Positions 35,221 through 43,375 are shown, counted from the first letter of the stretch. The stretch: 64,000 nt of DNA from DASRHD01 sp035485575 (GCA_035485575.1 DATHNW010000014.1:36272-100271), one strand, 5' to 3'. Notes: generated by a model from the letters alone, not told the origin. A program made the numbers and translations.

Positions 35221-35628
35221 ATGAAAGTCACCCGCGGCCAGATCCTCGGGCGCGGCCTGACCAACCGCTGCCCCAACTGCGGCGGACGCACGCTGTTCAA
35301 GCCCGGCACGTTCTTCGAGCTGAACAAAGAGTGTGCGTCATGCGGCCTGAAGATCGAACGCGACGAGGGCTTTTTCCTCGGCTCGATGTCGCTCAACTAC
35401 GGCGTCACGCTCGTGTGCTTCCTCACGCCGGTGATGCTGCTGGCGTATTACCACGTCATCGGCGTCACGCTGGCCGTCGTGCTGGCGGGCGTGGGCTCGG
35501 TGCTTTTCCCCGCGCTGTTTTACCGCTCCTCGCGGAGCTGGTGGCTGATGAACTACTATTTTTTCCTGCCGCAGCACCTGCCGGCCAATCGCGAAGCGGT
35601 CCAGCGGGGCGAAGACGAAAATATTTAG
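35221..35628 (+). CDS. DUF983 zinc-ribbon membrane protein
   Basis: The 135-aa protein has a paired-cysteine ribbon (CPNC near residue 18, CASC near residue 39) and then two membrane helices, the usual DUF983 layout. RDEGFFLGSMSLNYG is the conserved loop between ribbon and membrane. ATG 35221 is chosen; the open frame upstream overlaps the terminator. Function of the family is unknown, though members often lie near cytochrome oxidase genes, which is not the case here. Confidence 0.85.
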   Translation: MKVTRGQILGRGLTNRCPNCGGRTLFKPGTFFELNKECASCGLKIERDEGFFLGSMSLNYGVTLVCFLTPVMLLAYYHVIGVTLAVVLAGVGSVLFPALFYRSSRSWWLMNYYFFLPQHLPANREAVQRGEDENI

Positions 35629-35703
35629 CATCGCCGACCCGGCCACGCCGATTTTCGGCTTCCGTTTTATGGTGCCGGGTCTACGTTTCGCCCTTCGCGC
35701 CAC

Positions 35704-35791
35704 GGAGAGGTGGCAGAGTGGTCGAATGCGCCTGACTCGAAATCAGGTGTGCCGCAAGGTACCGGGGGTTCGAATCCCTCCCTCTCCGCCA
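35704..35791 (+). tRNA. tRNA-Ser (CGA)
   Basis: An 88-nt class II tRNA with encoded CCA: acceptor GGAGAGG/CCTCTCC, anticodon loop CTCGAAA (CGA), a long variable arm (GTGCCGCAAGGTAC), discriminator G73. It reads UCG serine codons. Its last 19 nt are repeated 129 nt downstream (35902-35920). Confidence 0.97.
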
Positions 35792-35920
35792 TGCGCAGCA
35801 TGGCATCACCGCGGATGCGGTGCGCAGCCGCAAAGCGGCAGCAAAGGAGGAATATGGGCAAAGCCGCAGGCTTTGGGGCGCAGCCCTGAGTGAAGCGAAT
35901 CAATCCCTCCCTCTCCGCCA
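35773..35920 (+). repeat. att-like 19-bp direct repeats bracketing a mini-insert at tRNA-Ser
   Basis: AATCCCTCCCTCTCCGCCA occurs at 35773-35791 (the tRNA 3' end) and again exactly at 35902-35920. The 110 nt between contain two perfect hairpins (CACCGC-GGAT-GCGGTG and GCCGC-AAA-GCGGC) and no ORF of note. Duplication of a tRNA 3' end is the mark left by site-specific integration. Here the element is too small to encode an integrase, so it is either a deletion remnant or a non-autonomous repeat. Confidence 0.65.
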
Positions 35921-35961
35921 GTTTTCACCCTGGGAGGGCCGCTCGCGTTTTATGCCACCAG

Positions 35962-35999
35962 GCAAATAAAATCTCCTTCGGCCCGGGGGCGCGAAGGAG
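35962..35999 (-). terminator. Terminator of the collagen-like/OmpA gene
   Basis: CTCCTTCG (35973-35980) pairs with CGAAGGAG (35992-35999). On the minus strand the stem is followed by ATTTTATTT. A second, stronger GGCCGCGGG/CCCGCGGCC stem (36005-36027), without T-run, lies between it and the gene. Confidence 0.6.
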
Positions 36000-36048
36000 A
36001 GGAGGGCCGCGGGTTTGGCCCGCGGCCTTGAATTGAATGGCAGACCGG

Positions 36049-37008
36049 TCAGTTGGCCGTGGCGAACAGCACTTCGACGCGGCGGTCGCGGCGGGTTTGT
36101 GAATCGCCGAACGCGCCGATTTTAATCTTATAAGACGGCACGCCCGCATTGATCAACGAGAGGCGAACCGCTTCAACCCGGCGGTCGCTCAGATTTTGAT
36201 CCTTCGGGTCGGAGCCATGCGGATCCATGGATCCATCAAGCCCGAGCTGCAGCGAAGGGTTCTCTTTCATGTAAGCGGCGATGCGGGCGCTTTTGCCCGA
36301 GTCCGAGTCCTGAATCCGGTCGTCGTTATAGGCAAAGACGAAGTCCCGGTAGGATGTCCACTGGCCTACGATGCCGGCCACACCCGTGTTGCCTTGCGAC
36401 CCGGTCGTGCCTTGGGCACCCATCGCACCGGTCTGGCCGGTGGCGCCGGCGATACCAGCGGTCGTGCGGCCCTGGCCACCCGTGTCTCCGCTGACGCCTT
36501 GGGCGCCCGTGTCGCCCGTGCGGCCCGCTTGTCCCGTGGGTCCGTAAAGAGTCGAACCTTGGGCGCCGATCGCGCCGGTCGCGCCGGTCTCACCTTGGGC
36601 ACCGGTGGCACCCGTTGCACCAACATAGCCGACCGTGCTCGCGCCGGTTTCACCTTGAGCGCCGGTGGCACCCTGGGCCCCGGTCGCACCCATGTCGCCG
36701 GGCCGGCCTGCGGCACCGCGTCTGACTTCACCCGGAGCGCCGGTGGCGCCAGTGGCACCTTGGGCACCGGTGGCACCTTGGGCACCCGTGGGACCTGTTT
36801 CGCCTGCCAAGGCAATGCCCGGGGCTCCGCGTTCGCCGGTGGCACCTTGAGCGCCTGTGGCGCCGGTCGGACCATCGGGACCGCGGGGACCAACGAGACT
36901 TTGCGAATTGTCCGCGGGCGGATTGTTGGAGGCAGTATTAGCGGGTTGTGTAGCACAACCGGCGACCAGCATCGCAGTGACAGCGATTGTTATTAGTTCA
37001 CGTTTCAT
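36049..37008 (-). CDS. Collagen-like lipoprotein with OmpA peptidoglycan-binding domain
   Basis: The 319-aa product (ATG 37008) has a lipoprotein signal ending in LVAGC. A linker is followed by about 170 residues of Gly-X-Y repeats dominated by GPTGA/GAQGATG units (roughly residues 39-215). The C-terminal domain is OmpA-like: IAAYMKENPSLQLGLDGSMDPHGS and LSDRRVEAVRLSLINAGV. The combination predicts an outer-membrane-anchored protein that grips peptidoglycan, with a collagen triple-helix segment between the lipid anchor and that domain. I know of collagen-like bacterial proteins and of Pal-type lipoproteins, but this fusion is unusual to me. Confidence 0.85.
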   Translation of the reverse strand: MKRELITIAVTAMLVAGCATQPANTASNNPPADNSQSLVGPRGPDGPTGATGAQGATGERGAPGIALAGETGPTGAQGATGAQGATGATGAPGEVRRGAAGRPGDMGATGAQGATGAQGETGASTVGYVGATGATGAQGETGATGAIGAQGSTLYGPTGQAGRTGDTGAQGVSGDTGGQGRTTAGIAGATGQTGAMGAQGTTGSQGNTGVAGIVGQWTSYRDFVFAYNDDRIQDSDSGKSARIAAYMKENPSLQLGLDGSMDPHGSDPKDQNLSDRRVEAVRLSLINAGVPSYKIKIGAFGDSQTRRDRRVEVLFATAN

Positions 37009-37026
37009 AGATTTTATTTTTTGCAA

Positions 37027-37367
37027 GGGGGCGGAGCCTCTGTTTCGATGTGCGTGATTTCCCGCATGGTGCGGGACGACATCGCCGGTGACCGTTGAGT
37101 CCCTTGAGCGGCTTATCTTAATGGACGGGCTCGCCCGGCTCTATGGGGTGAAACCCGACGCGCGCGGAACCCCTTCGTCGACCAAAACTTCCTTGCTATC
37201 AGCCACTTCTCGACGGTCCGGGAAGATTTTGATTTCGCATCTTCGGGACTTGGAGTGGCCCGAATTTTGGGAAATTTCTCTGAGTCGTGAACGGTAAATA
37301 AGCCACTACTTGCAAGCGAGTTGAGGAATAACAGTCCGGTCGATTGACCGGCCGGCTTTGCGAGCGC
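37027..37367. other. Intergenic stretch upstream of the kinase unit
   Basis: About 340 nt. A perfect CCCGCA-TGG-TGCGGG hairpin lies at 37061-37075 on the 5' side of the collagen-like gene, and a CCGGTC-GATT-GACCGG hairpin lies near 37336-37351. A 69-aa open frame at 37088-37297 is not protein-like. Nothing else is recognisable. Confidence 0.4.
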
Positions 37368-37403
37368 TTAAGGTATTTTTAAGGGGTTTGGGCCCTGGCT
37401 TAA
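37368..37403 (+). promoter_or_regulatory. Candidate KdpE box, copy 1
   Basis: TTAAGGTATTT (37368-37378) is directly followed by TTAAGGGGTTT (37379-37389), then GGGCCCTGGCTTAA. The same 36 nt, with one mismatch, occurs at 38711-38746 before kdpA. Tandem repeats with an 11-bp period are what OmpR/PhoB-family dimers such as KdpE bind, and kdpE is encoded at 46774. The box lies 48 nt upstream of the small ORF at 37452. Assignment to KdpE is inference from position and geometry. Confidence 0.5.
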
Positions 37404-37451
37404 TTAGGCGTGGCGGGCGCCCGGGGGTAAACTGGGCGTGTTCAATCCGCC

Positions 37452-37607
37452 ATGCACGCGACCAACAAGGAACGCTCGCTTTATCTCTGCCTGCTGGTGG
37501 CAGTGCTGGCTGGTTTTTTGATCGGCCTCGCCCTGGCCGGTCGCACCGTCGGGGGGCCTGCGGGCTCGCGCGTGCACTGGCCCTCACCGGCGGAGATCAG
37601 CCGCTGA
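37452..37607 (+). CDS. Small single-span membrane protein (51 aa)
   Basis: The frame MHATNKERSLYLCLLVAVLAG... begins at ATG 37452 and stops at 37607. It has a charged N-terminus, one hydrophobic helix (about residues 10-29) and a polar tail. It ends 8 nt before the kinase ATG and sits directly downstream of the candidate KdpE box, in the way the tiny KdpF peptide precedes kdpA elsewhere. It does not resemble KdpF in sequence, so I do not use that name. It is probably co-expressed with the kinase. Confidence 0.5.
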   Translation: MHATNKERSLYLCLLVAVLAGFLIGLALAGRTVGGPAGSRVHWPSPAEISR

Positions 37608-37615
37608 GAATTTTC

Positions 37616-38647
37616 ATGGAACCGCCCATGGTCGCCGAGCCTCCAGCCAGGGGTTGGACTGCCGCCCGGGGCGATGAGCTCGCCTCAGGGATGCTGCTGG
37701 ATGGCCGTTTTGAACTCATCGATCTGGTGGCGCGAAGCCATATGGCCTCCGTCTTCAAGGCCCTTGATCGGGAAACAGGCAGGACCGTGGCGATCAAGGT
37801 GCCGCTGCTCTCCGTGGAAAGCGATCTGGGCGGATATGAGCGGTTCCGACGCGAAGAGGAAATCGGTTCGCACCTCGATCATCCTTCGATTCTGAAATTC
37901 ATCCGGATCGAGGGCGAAAAAAGCCGGCCCTACTTGGTGATGGAATTTCTCGAAGGCGAGACGCTCGCGCAACGCATGGCCAAGGCCGACCCCATGCCGG
38001 AAAATGAGGCGGCGCGGATTGTCAGCCGTGTGTGCGATGCGCTCGATTACCTGTACCGCCGTGGCATTGTCCATCGCGATCTCAAGCCGCAGAACATCAT
38101 TTTCTGCCGCGATGGCAGCATGCGGCTGATCGATTTCGGCCTCGCGCGCGCGGCGGAGTCCCGCCGGCTGACCTTCGCCGGCTTCACCTCGGTGATGGGC
38201 ACGCCGGATTACATCGCGCCGGAGCAGGTAAAGGGAAGGCGCGGCGACCACCGGAGCGACATCTACAGCCTTGGCGCCATTCTTTACGAGATGGTCACGG
38301 GTGCGCCGCCTTTCGAGGGCGAGAGTCCCCTTGTCGTCATGAATGTGCGCGTTTCGGGCGATCCCGCGGCACCGCGGACCCGGAATCCGAATCTGAGCGC
38401 GGCGATGGAGGAAATCATTCTTCACGCCATGGAGCGCGATCCGGGCCGGCGTTATCTTTCAGCCCTCGCGATGAAGCGGCACCTGGATGATTGCCAGACG
38501 GTCGAGCTGACGGACCGCCATCTGCACTTGCGGACGCCGCAGGCTTGGAAGCGCACCCCGCTGCCCTGGCCTTTGATCGCCGGCTTTCTGCTGCTGCAGG
38601 CGCTGCTCTTCCTCGTGCTCTTTCTCTATTTCAAATTCCACCATTGA
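37616..38647 (+). CDS. Membrane Ser/Thr protein kinase with degenerate P-loop
   Basis: The 343-aa protein (ATG 37616; the upstream open frame to 37358 crosses the box and small ORF and is not used) is a Hanks-type kinase. It has VAIK (Lys61), HRDLKPQN (Asp155), DFG (Asp173) and APEQ, then HRSDIYSLGAILYEMVTG. The glycine-rich loop is replaced by VARSHMASVFKA, lacking all usual glycines. A single membrane helix lies at the very C-terminus with only a few residues beyond, so the kinase is tail-anchored and cytoplasmic. It precedes kdpA on the same strand and shares a promoter-proximal motif with it, suggesting a link to potassium regulation. Confidence 0.85.
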   Translation: MEPPMVAEPPARGWTAARGDELASGMLLDGRFELIDLVARSHMASVFKALDRETGRTVAIKVPLLSVESDLGGYERFRREEEIGSHLDHPSILKFIRIEGEKSRPYLVMEFLEGETLAQRMAKADPMPENEAARIVSRVCDALDYLYRRGIVHRDLKPQNIIFCRDGSMRLIDFGLARAAESRRLTFAGFTSVMGTPDYIAPEQVKGRRGDHRSDIYSLGAILYEMVTGAPPFEGESPLVVMNVRVSGDPAAPRTRNPNLSAAMEEIILHAMERDPGRRYLSALAMKRHLDDCQTVELTDRHLHLRTPQAWKRTPLPWPLIAGFLLLQALLFLVLFLYFKFHH

Positions 38648-38685
38648 TGTCTGCCTGCCTCTCCAACCTCAGGGCCAAAAAGCTC

Positions 38686-38710
38686 CCGCCGGCGCGCTTC
38701 CGGCCGGCGG
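38686..38710 (+). terminator. GC-rich stem-loop after the kinase gene
   Basis: CCGCCGGC and GCCGGCGG form a perfect 8-bp stem around a 9-nt loop. A T-run is absent immediately after, although TATTTTT lies 7-13 nt on. It directly abuts the second KdpE-type box and probably separates the kinase and kdp transcription units. Confidence 0.45.
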
Positions 38711-38746
38711 TTAAGGTATTTTTAAGGGGTTTCGGCCCTGGCTTAA
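38711..38746 (+). promoter_or_regulatory. Candidate KdpE box, copy 2 (kdp promoter)
   Basis: Tandem 11-mers TTAAGGTATTT (38711-38721) and TTAAGGGGTTT (38722-38732), then CGGCCCTGGCTTAA, ending 97 nt before the kdpA ATG. The motif is the same as at 37368-37403. As the only obvious conserved element between the kinase stop and kdpA it is the best candidate for KdpE activation of the operon. Confidence 0.55.
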
Positions 38747-38842
38747 GTACCCGTGGGGGCTTCGTGCTGCTACCATTGGGCTCTTCCTGCATTTAAAATT
38801 TAACGATTAGCATCCCGCTTCACCCAGTCTTCGGAAACCAAC

Positions 38843-40645
38843 ATGAATATAAACGAAATCATCCAGGTCGTCCTTTTCTTCGGATTGGGCATCGCCTTGA
38901 CGCCGGTCCTGGGCCGGTTCATGGCGCGCGTGTACAAGGGCGAAAAAACCTTTCTGCATCCGCTGCTCCAGCCGGTTGAAAACTTGATTTACAAGGTGAC
39001 CGGCATTGATCCGAGCGAGGAGATGTCGTGGCTGAAGTATCTCTGGGCGGTGACGATCATGACCACGGTCGGTTTTGCGTCGCTGATGTTGATTCTATAT
39101 TATCAGGACAAGCTGCCGTTCCAGGCCTTTCTCAATCCCCAGAATTTCCCCGGCCTTTCCTGGCATCTCGCCTTCAACACCGCCTGGAGCTTCACCTGCA
39201 ACGCCGACTGGCAGTCCTATGCGGGCGAGGCGACCATGAGCTATTTCTCGCAGACGCTCGGCCTCTCGGTGCACCAGTTTATCAGTGGTGCGGCCGGTTT
39301 GGCGGTTCTGGTAGCAGTCGGACGTGCTTTGAAGCGGCACAGTGTGAAAACCATTGGTAATTTCTGGGTCGATCTCACCCGTGGCCTCATCTATCTCGTC
39401 ATTCCGCTCTCGATCCTCTGGGCGATCCCGCTAGCGTGGCAGGGCTGCCCGCAGACATTTAAAGTCTATCCGAACGCAAGTTTGGTCGAGCCCTACACTG
39501 CGCAGGTGCAGAAGACCGACGACAAGGGCAACGTGGTCAACGGCCCCGACGGCAAGCCCGTGATGGTGGACCAGAAGGTGGAGACGCAGGTCATTCCGGT
39601 TGGCCCGGTGGCATCGTTCGAGTCATGCAAGCAGCTTTTTACCAATGGCGGCGGGTGGTATAGTGTGAACAGCGCCCATCCGCTTGAAAATCCGACACCG
39701 CTCTCCGATTTCCTCGAAATGCTCGCCATCATCGTGATCCCGATGGCGCAGGTCTACATGTTTGGCCTGCTGGTCGGAAACAAGAAGCACGCCTGGTGCC
39801 TGTTCACGGTCATGCTGTCGCTCTACGTGCTCACGTTCGTCGTGGCCTGGTGGGCGGAGACGCAGCCCAATCCCGTTGTGCACAATATCCATCCGCTGAT
39901 GGAAGGGAAGGAGCAGCGGTTCGGCGTGATGAACAGCGTCCTCTGGGGCGTGTCGTGCACCGCCATCGACAACGGCTCGGTGAATTCGATGCACGACAGC
40001 TGGATGCCGTTGGCCGGCATGATGCCGATGTGGAACATCCTCGTCGGCGAAATCCTCTTCGGCGGCATCGGCTGCGGCATGTACTGCATGCTCTTCCACG
40101 TGCTCATCACGGTCTTCATCGCCGGGCTCATGATCGGGCGAACGCCGGAGTATCTCGGCAAAAAGCTGGACGCGTGGGTCGCCACCTGGGCGGTCATCGG
40201 CGTGCTGGTGCCTAACGCCGCCTGCCTGATACCCACCGCGATGTCCTGCATGCCCAATCTCGTGCCGACGGCCGCGGCCAGCCTGAACAATGGCGGCCCC
40301 CATGGATTGAGCGAAATTCTTTACGCCTTTGGCGAGGCTGCAAATAACAATGGCAGCGCGTTCGCCGGCCTCAACGCCAACGTTCCCTGGTACGATGTCG
40401 CCCTTGGCATTGCGATCATCATCGGTCGTTTCGCTCCGATTGCCGCGGCGCTCGCCATTGTCGGCCGTCTGGCCTCCAAAAAGACCGTTGAAGCCTCGGC
40501 TGGCACGCTGCCCACCCACGGTTGGACGTTCGGCCTTGTCCTGGGAGGCGTCATTTTAATTGTCGCCGCGCTCACCTTTTTCCCGGCGCTTTGCCTCGGG
40601 CCGCTGGTTGAACATGGGCTCATGCTCGCGGGCCGCACATTTTGA
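38843..40645 (+). CDS. kdpA: Potassium-transporting ATPase, KdpA (K+ channel-like subunit)
   Basis: The 600-aa membrane subunit binds and translocates K+ in the high-affinity Kdp-ATPase. Family landmarks include NTAWSFTCNADWQSYAGE, SCTAIDNGSVNSMHD and GGIGCGMYCMLFHVL near the selectivity-filter repeats, and ten or so hydrophobic segments. An insertion in the second periplasmic loop (KVYPNASLVEPYTAQVQKTDDKGN...) makes it somewhat longer than the E. coli protein (557 aa). kdpB follows after 24 nt. Expression is expected to rise when K+ is scarce, through KdpD/KdpE encoded downstream. Confidence 0.97.
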   Translation: MNINEIIQVVLFFGLGIALTPVLGRFMARVYKGEKTFLHPLLQPVENLIYKVTGIDPSEEMSWLKYLWAVTIMTTVGFASLMLILYYQDKLPFQAFLNPQNFPGLSWHLAFNTAWSFTCNADWQSYAGEATMSYFSQTLGLSVHQFISGAAGLAVLVAVGRALKRHSVKTIGNFWVDLTRGLIYLVIPLSILWAIPLAWQGCPQTFKVYPNASLVEPYTAQVQKTDDKGNVVNGPDGKPVMVDQKVETQVIPVGPVASFESCKQLFTNGGGWYSVNSAHPLENPTPLSDFLEMLAIIVIPMAQVYMFGLLVGNKKHAWCLFTVMLSLYVLTFVVAWWAETQPNPVVHNIHPLMEGKEQRFGVMNSVLWGVSCTAIDNGSVNSMHDSWMPLAGMMPMWNILVGEILFGGIGCGMYCMLFHVLITVFIAGLMIGRTPEYLGKKLDAWVATWAVIGVLVPNAACLIPTAMSCMPNLVPTAAASLNNGGPHGLSEILYAFGEAANNNGSAFAGLNANVPWYDVALGIAIIIGRFAPIAAALAIVGRLASKKTVEASAGTLPTHGWTFGLVLGGVILIVAALTFFPALCLGPLVEHGLMLAGRTF

Positions 40646-40669
40646 TCAAAACGGAAATTATTTTTAATC

Positions 40670-42754
40670 ATGAGCACAAAATTTGAAGTAAACTATTCTT
40701 CGCTGGTCCGCCAGGCGGTGGTCGACGCATTCAAAAAACTGAACCCGCGCGACGAGATCAAGAACCTCGTCATGTTCGTCGTCTGGATCGGCTCGGTCTG
40801 GACCACGGTCATTCTCTTCCTGCCCGGCCAGTGCACGCTTTTCAACCTGCAGATCTGTTTCTGGCTGTGGTTCACCTGCATCTTCGCCAACTTCGCCGAG
40901 GCCATGGCCGAGGGCCGTGGCAAGGCCCACGCCGATGAGCTGCGCAAGATGCGCACGAAGACGACGGCCCGCAAACTCGTCAACGGCCGGGAAACCTCCG
41001 TCTCCAGCAGCGAGCTGAAAATCGACGACCGGGTCGTCTGCGAAGCCGGCGACCTGGTTCCGGCCGACGGCGAAGTCGTCGAAGGCATCGCCACGGTGGA
41101 CGAGTCCGCCATCACGGGCGAATCGGCGCCGGTCATCCGCGAAAGCGGCGGCGACCGCAGCGCCGTCACCGGCGGCACGCGCGTGACCAGCGACCGCATC
41201 GTGGTCCGCGTCACCGCGGAGGAGGGAAATTCGTTCCTCGATCGGATGATCTCGATGATCGAAGGCGCGCGCCGGCAAAAAACGCCGAACGAAATCGCGC
41301 TCAACATCGTCCTCGTCAGCCTGACGGCGCTCTTCATCGTCGTCGTCTTCGTCCTGCCGCCCTATGCTCATTACAATGAGGCGCAGGCCGGACAAAAGGA
41401 CGTCGTTCTCACGACGGTCCCCGTGCTGCTGGCGCTGATCGTCTGCCTGATTCCGACGACCATTGGCGGGCTGCTCAGCGCCATCGGCATCGCCGGCATC
41501 GACCGCCTGATGCGCCGCAACGTGCTCGCCACCAGCGGACGCGCCGTCGAGGCCGCCGGCGACGTGGACGTGCTGCTGCTCGACAAGACCGGCACCATCA
41601 CGCTCGGCAACCGCATGGCGAGCGACTTCATTCCCGCCTCGGGCGTCAAGATCGAGGAACTGGCCGATGCGGCCCAGCTCGCCTCGCTCGCCGACGAAAC
41701 GCCTGAAGGCCGCAGCATCGTCGTCCTGGCCAAGGAGAAATACGGCCTGCGCGGCCGTGAAGTCGCCGAGCCGCATGCGACCCCGGTCCCATTTACCGCC
41801 CAGACGCGAATGAGCGGCGTGGATTTTGACAACGGCAAAGGCGGCGTTCAGCGCCGCATCCGCAAAGGTGCCGCCGAGTCGGTCAAGCAATGGGTCGTGG
41901 AGCAGGGCGGCCAGCACGACAAGCTTGTCATGGACAAGGTGGATGAAATTTCCCGCTCCGGCGGCACGCCGTTGGTCGTGGCCGACGGCTCGCGCATGCT
42001 CGGCGTCATCCAGCTCAAGGACATCGTCAAGGGCGGCATCAAGGAGCGCTTCGCGCAGTTGCGGAAGATGGGCGTGAAGACGGTCATGATCACCGGCGAC
42101 AATCCGCTGACCGCCGCCGCCATCGCGGCCGAGGCGGGCGTGGACGACTTCATCGCCCAGGCCAAGCCCGAGGACAAGCTGGCGCGCATCCGCCAGGAAC
42201 AGGAGGGCGGCAAGCTCATCGCCATGATCGGCGACGGCACCAACGACGCGCCCGCGCTGGCGCAGGCCGACGTTGGCGTGGCCATGAACACCGGCACGCA
42301 GGCCGCCCGCGAGGCCGGCAACATGGTCGATCTCGACAGCAATCCGACCAAGCTCATCGAGGTCGTGGAGATCGGCAAGCAGCTGCTGATGACCCGCGGT
42401 GCGCTCACGACCTTCAGCATCGCCAACGACGTTTCAAAATATTTCGCGATCCTGCCGGCCATGTTCGGCGTGCTCTACGCCGCCACGGCCGGCGGCCGCG
42501 GCCCGCTCGATAAATACAACATCATGTACCTGCATTCCCCGCAGAGCGCGATCCTGAGCGCGGTGATCTTCAACGCGCTGGTCATCGTCGCGTTGATTCC
42601 GCTGGCGCTGAAGGGCGTGAAGTACCAGCCGCTCGGCGCGTCGGTGATCCTGCGCAAGAACATGCTGATTTACGGCATCGGCGGCATCATCGTGCCGTTC
42701 ATCTTTATCAAACTCATCGACCTGCTGCTGGTGGCGATCCACCTGGCACCGTAA
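40670..42754 (+). CDS. kdpB: Potassium-transporting P-type ATPase, KdpB
   Basis: The 694-aa catalytic subunit has the actuator motif ITGESAPV, the phosphorylation site DKTGTIT (Asp305), and the hinge GDGTNDAPALAQADVG. Length and motif spacing match KdpB. It hydrolyses ATP to drive K+ uptake through KdpA. It lies between kdpA and kdpC with spacers of about 20 nt. Confidence 0.98.
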   Translation: MSTKFEVNYSSLVRQAVVDAFKKLNPRDEIKNLVMFVVWIGSVWTTVILFLPGQCTLFNLQICFWLWFTCIFANFAEAMAEGRGKAHADELRKMRTKTTARKLVNGRETSVSSSELKIDDRVVCEAGDLVPADGEVVEGIATVDESAITGESAPVIRESGGDRSAVTGGTRVTSDRIVVRVTAEEGNSFLDRMISMIEGARRQKTPNEIALNIVLVSLTALFIVVVFVLPPYAHYNEAQAGQKDVVLTTVPVLLALIVCLIPTTIGGLLSAIGIAGIDRLMRRNVLATSGRAVEAAGDVDVLLLDKTGTITLGNRMASDFIPASGVKIEELADAAQLASLADETPEGRSIVVLAKEKYGLRGREVAEPHATPVPFTAQTRMSGVDFDNGKGGVQRRIRKGAAESVKQWVVEQGGQHDKLVMDKVDEISRSGGTPLVVADGSRMLGVIQLKDIVKGGIKERFAQLRKMGVKTVMITGDNPLTAAAIAAEAGVDDFIAQAKPEDKLARIRQEQEGGKLIAMIGDGTNDAPALAQADVGVAMNTGTQAAREAGNMVDLDSNPTKLIEVVEIGKQLLMTRGALTTFSIANDVSKYFAILPAMFGVLYAATAGGRGPLDKYNIMYLHSPQSAILSAVIFNALVIVALIPLALKGVKYQPLGASVILRKNMLIYGIGGIIVPFIFIKLIDLLLVAIHLAP

Positions 42755-42775
42755 ATCATCAAGAAAGGCCATCCC

Positions 42776-43375
42776 ATGATCAAACTTACTCTCCAATCAA
42801 TCCTGCAGACGCTGATGTGGACCGTTATAGCGGGCATTTTGTACCCGCTCGTCATGACTGTGTTCTTTCAACTGGTGTTCCCTCACCAGGCCAACGGGAG
42901 CCTCGTGGAACGTGACGGCAAGGTTGTCGGCTCCACGCTGTTGGCCCAGCAGTTTCAAGGGGACAAATATTTCTGGCCGCGGCCGTCTGCCAGCGGTTAC
43001 GGCACCGGGCCCGGGGGCTTCACGGCCTCGGGTGCCAGCAATCTCGGACCGACGAGTGCCCAGCTCCAGAAGAACGTCGACGCCAATCTCGCCGCTTTGC
43101 GCACCGCGCACAAGCTGCCCGCCGATGCGCCCGTGCCGGCCGATCTCGTTTTCGCTTCCGCCAGCGGGCTGGATCCGCACATCAGTCCCGAAGGCGCGCG
43201 TTTCCAGATCGCGCGCGTGGCCGCTGCGCGCGGCTTGGGCGTGGACCAGGTCACGGCGCTGGTGGAGAAATTCATCGAGCCGCCGCAATGGGGCTTCCTG
43301 GGTGAACCGCGCGTCAATGTTCTGCTGCTGAACCTGGCCTTGGATCAGGCTCAGGCTGATACCGGCAAAAAATGA
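42776..43375 (+). CDS. kdpC: Potassium-transporting ATPase, KdpC
   Basis: The 199-aa accessory subunit has one N-terminal membrane helix (TLQSILQTLMWTVIAGILYPLVMT) and the conserved GSTLLAQQF, YFWPRPSA and SGLDPHISPEGA segments. It stabilises the KdpAB complex. Its stop codon TGA overlaps the ATG of a 51-codon frame that is the start of a decayed kdpD copy, the coupling seen between kdpC and kdpD in other genomes. Confidence 0.97.
   Translation: MIKLTLQSILQTLMWTVIAGILYPLVMTVFFQLVFPHQANGSLVERDGKVVGSTLLAQQFQGDKYFWPRPSASGYGTGPGGFTASGASNLGPTSAQLQKNVDANLAALRTAHKLPADAPVPADLVFASASGLDPHISPEGARFQIARVAAARGLGVDQVTALVEKFIEPPQWGFLGEPRVNVLLLNLALDQAQADTGKK

Noticed and set aside
36366..36956. Repetitive array that could be taken for CRISPR or tandem satellite
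   Set aside because: The 9-nt periodicity is the coding pattern of Gly-X-Y collagen repeats in the lipoprotein gene; no spacers and no cas genes.
37088..37297. 69-aa frame upstream of the kinase unit
   Set aside because: No hydrophobic, repeat or family pattern and no ribosome site; treated as chance.
37358..37615. N-terminal extension of the kinase frame
   Set aside because: It crosses the candidate KdpE box and overlaps the 51-aa ORF, and its residues (many Arg, Gly) are not protein-like. The kinase domain fits a start at 37616.
38648..38842. kdpF gene before kdpA
   Set aside because: No short hydrophobic frame exists here; the one frame starting at 38647 is basic and runs through the stem-loop and box.
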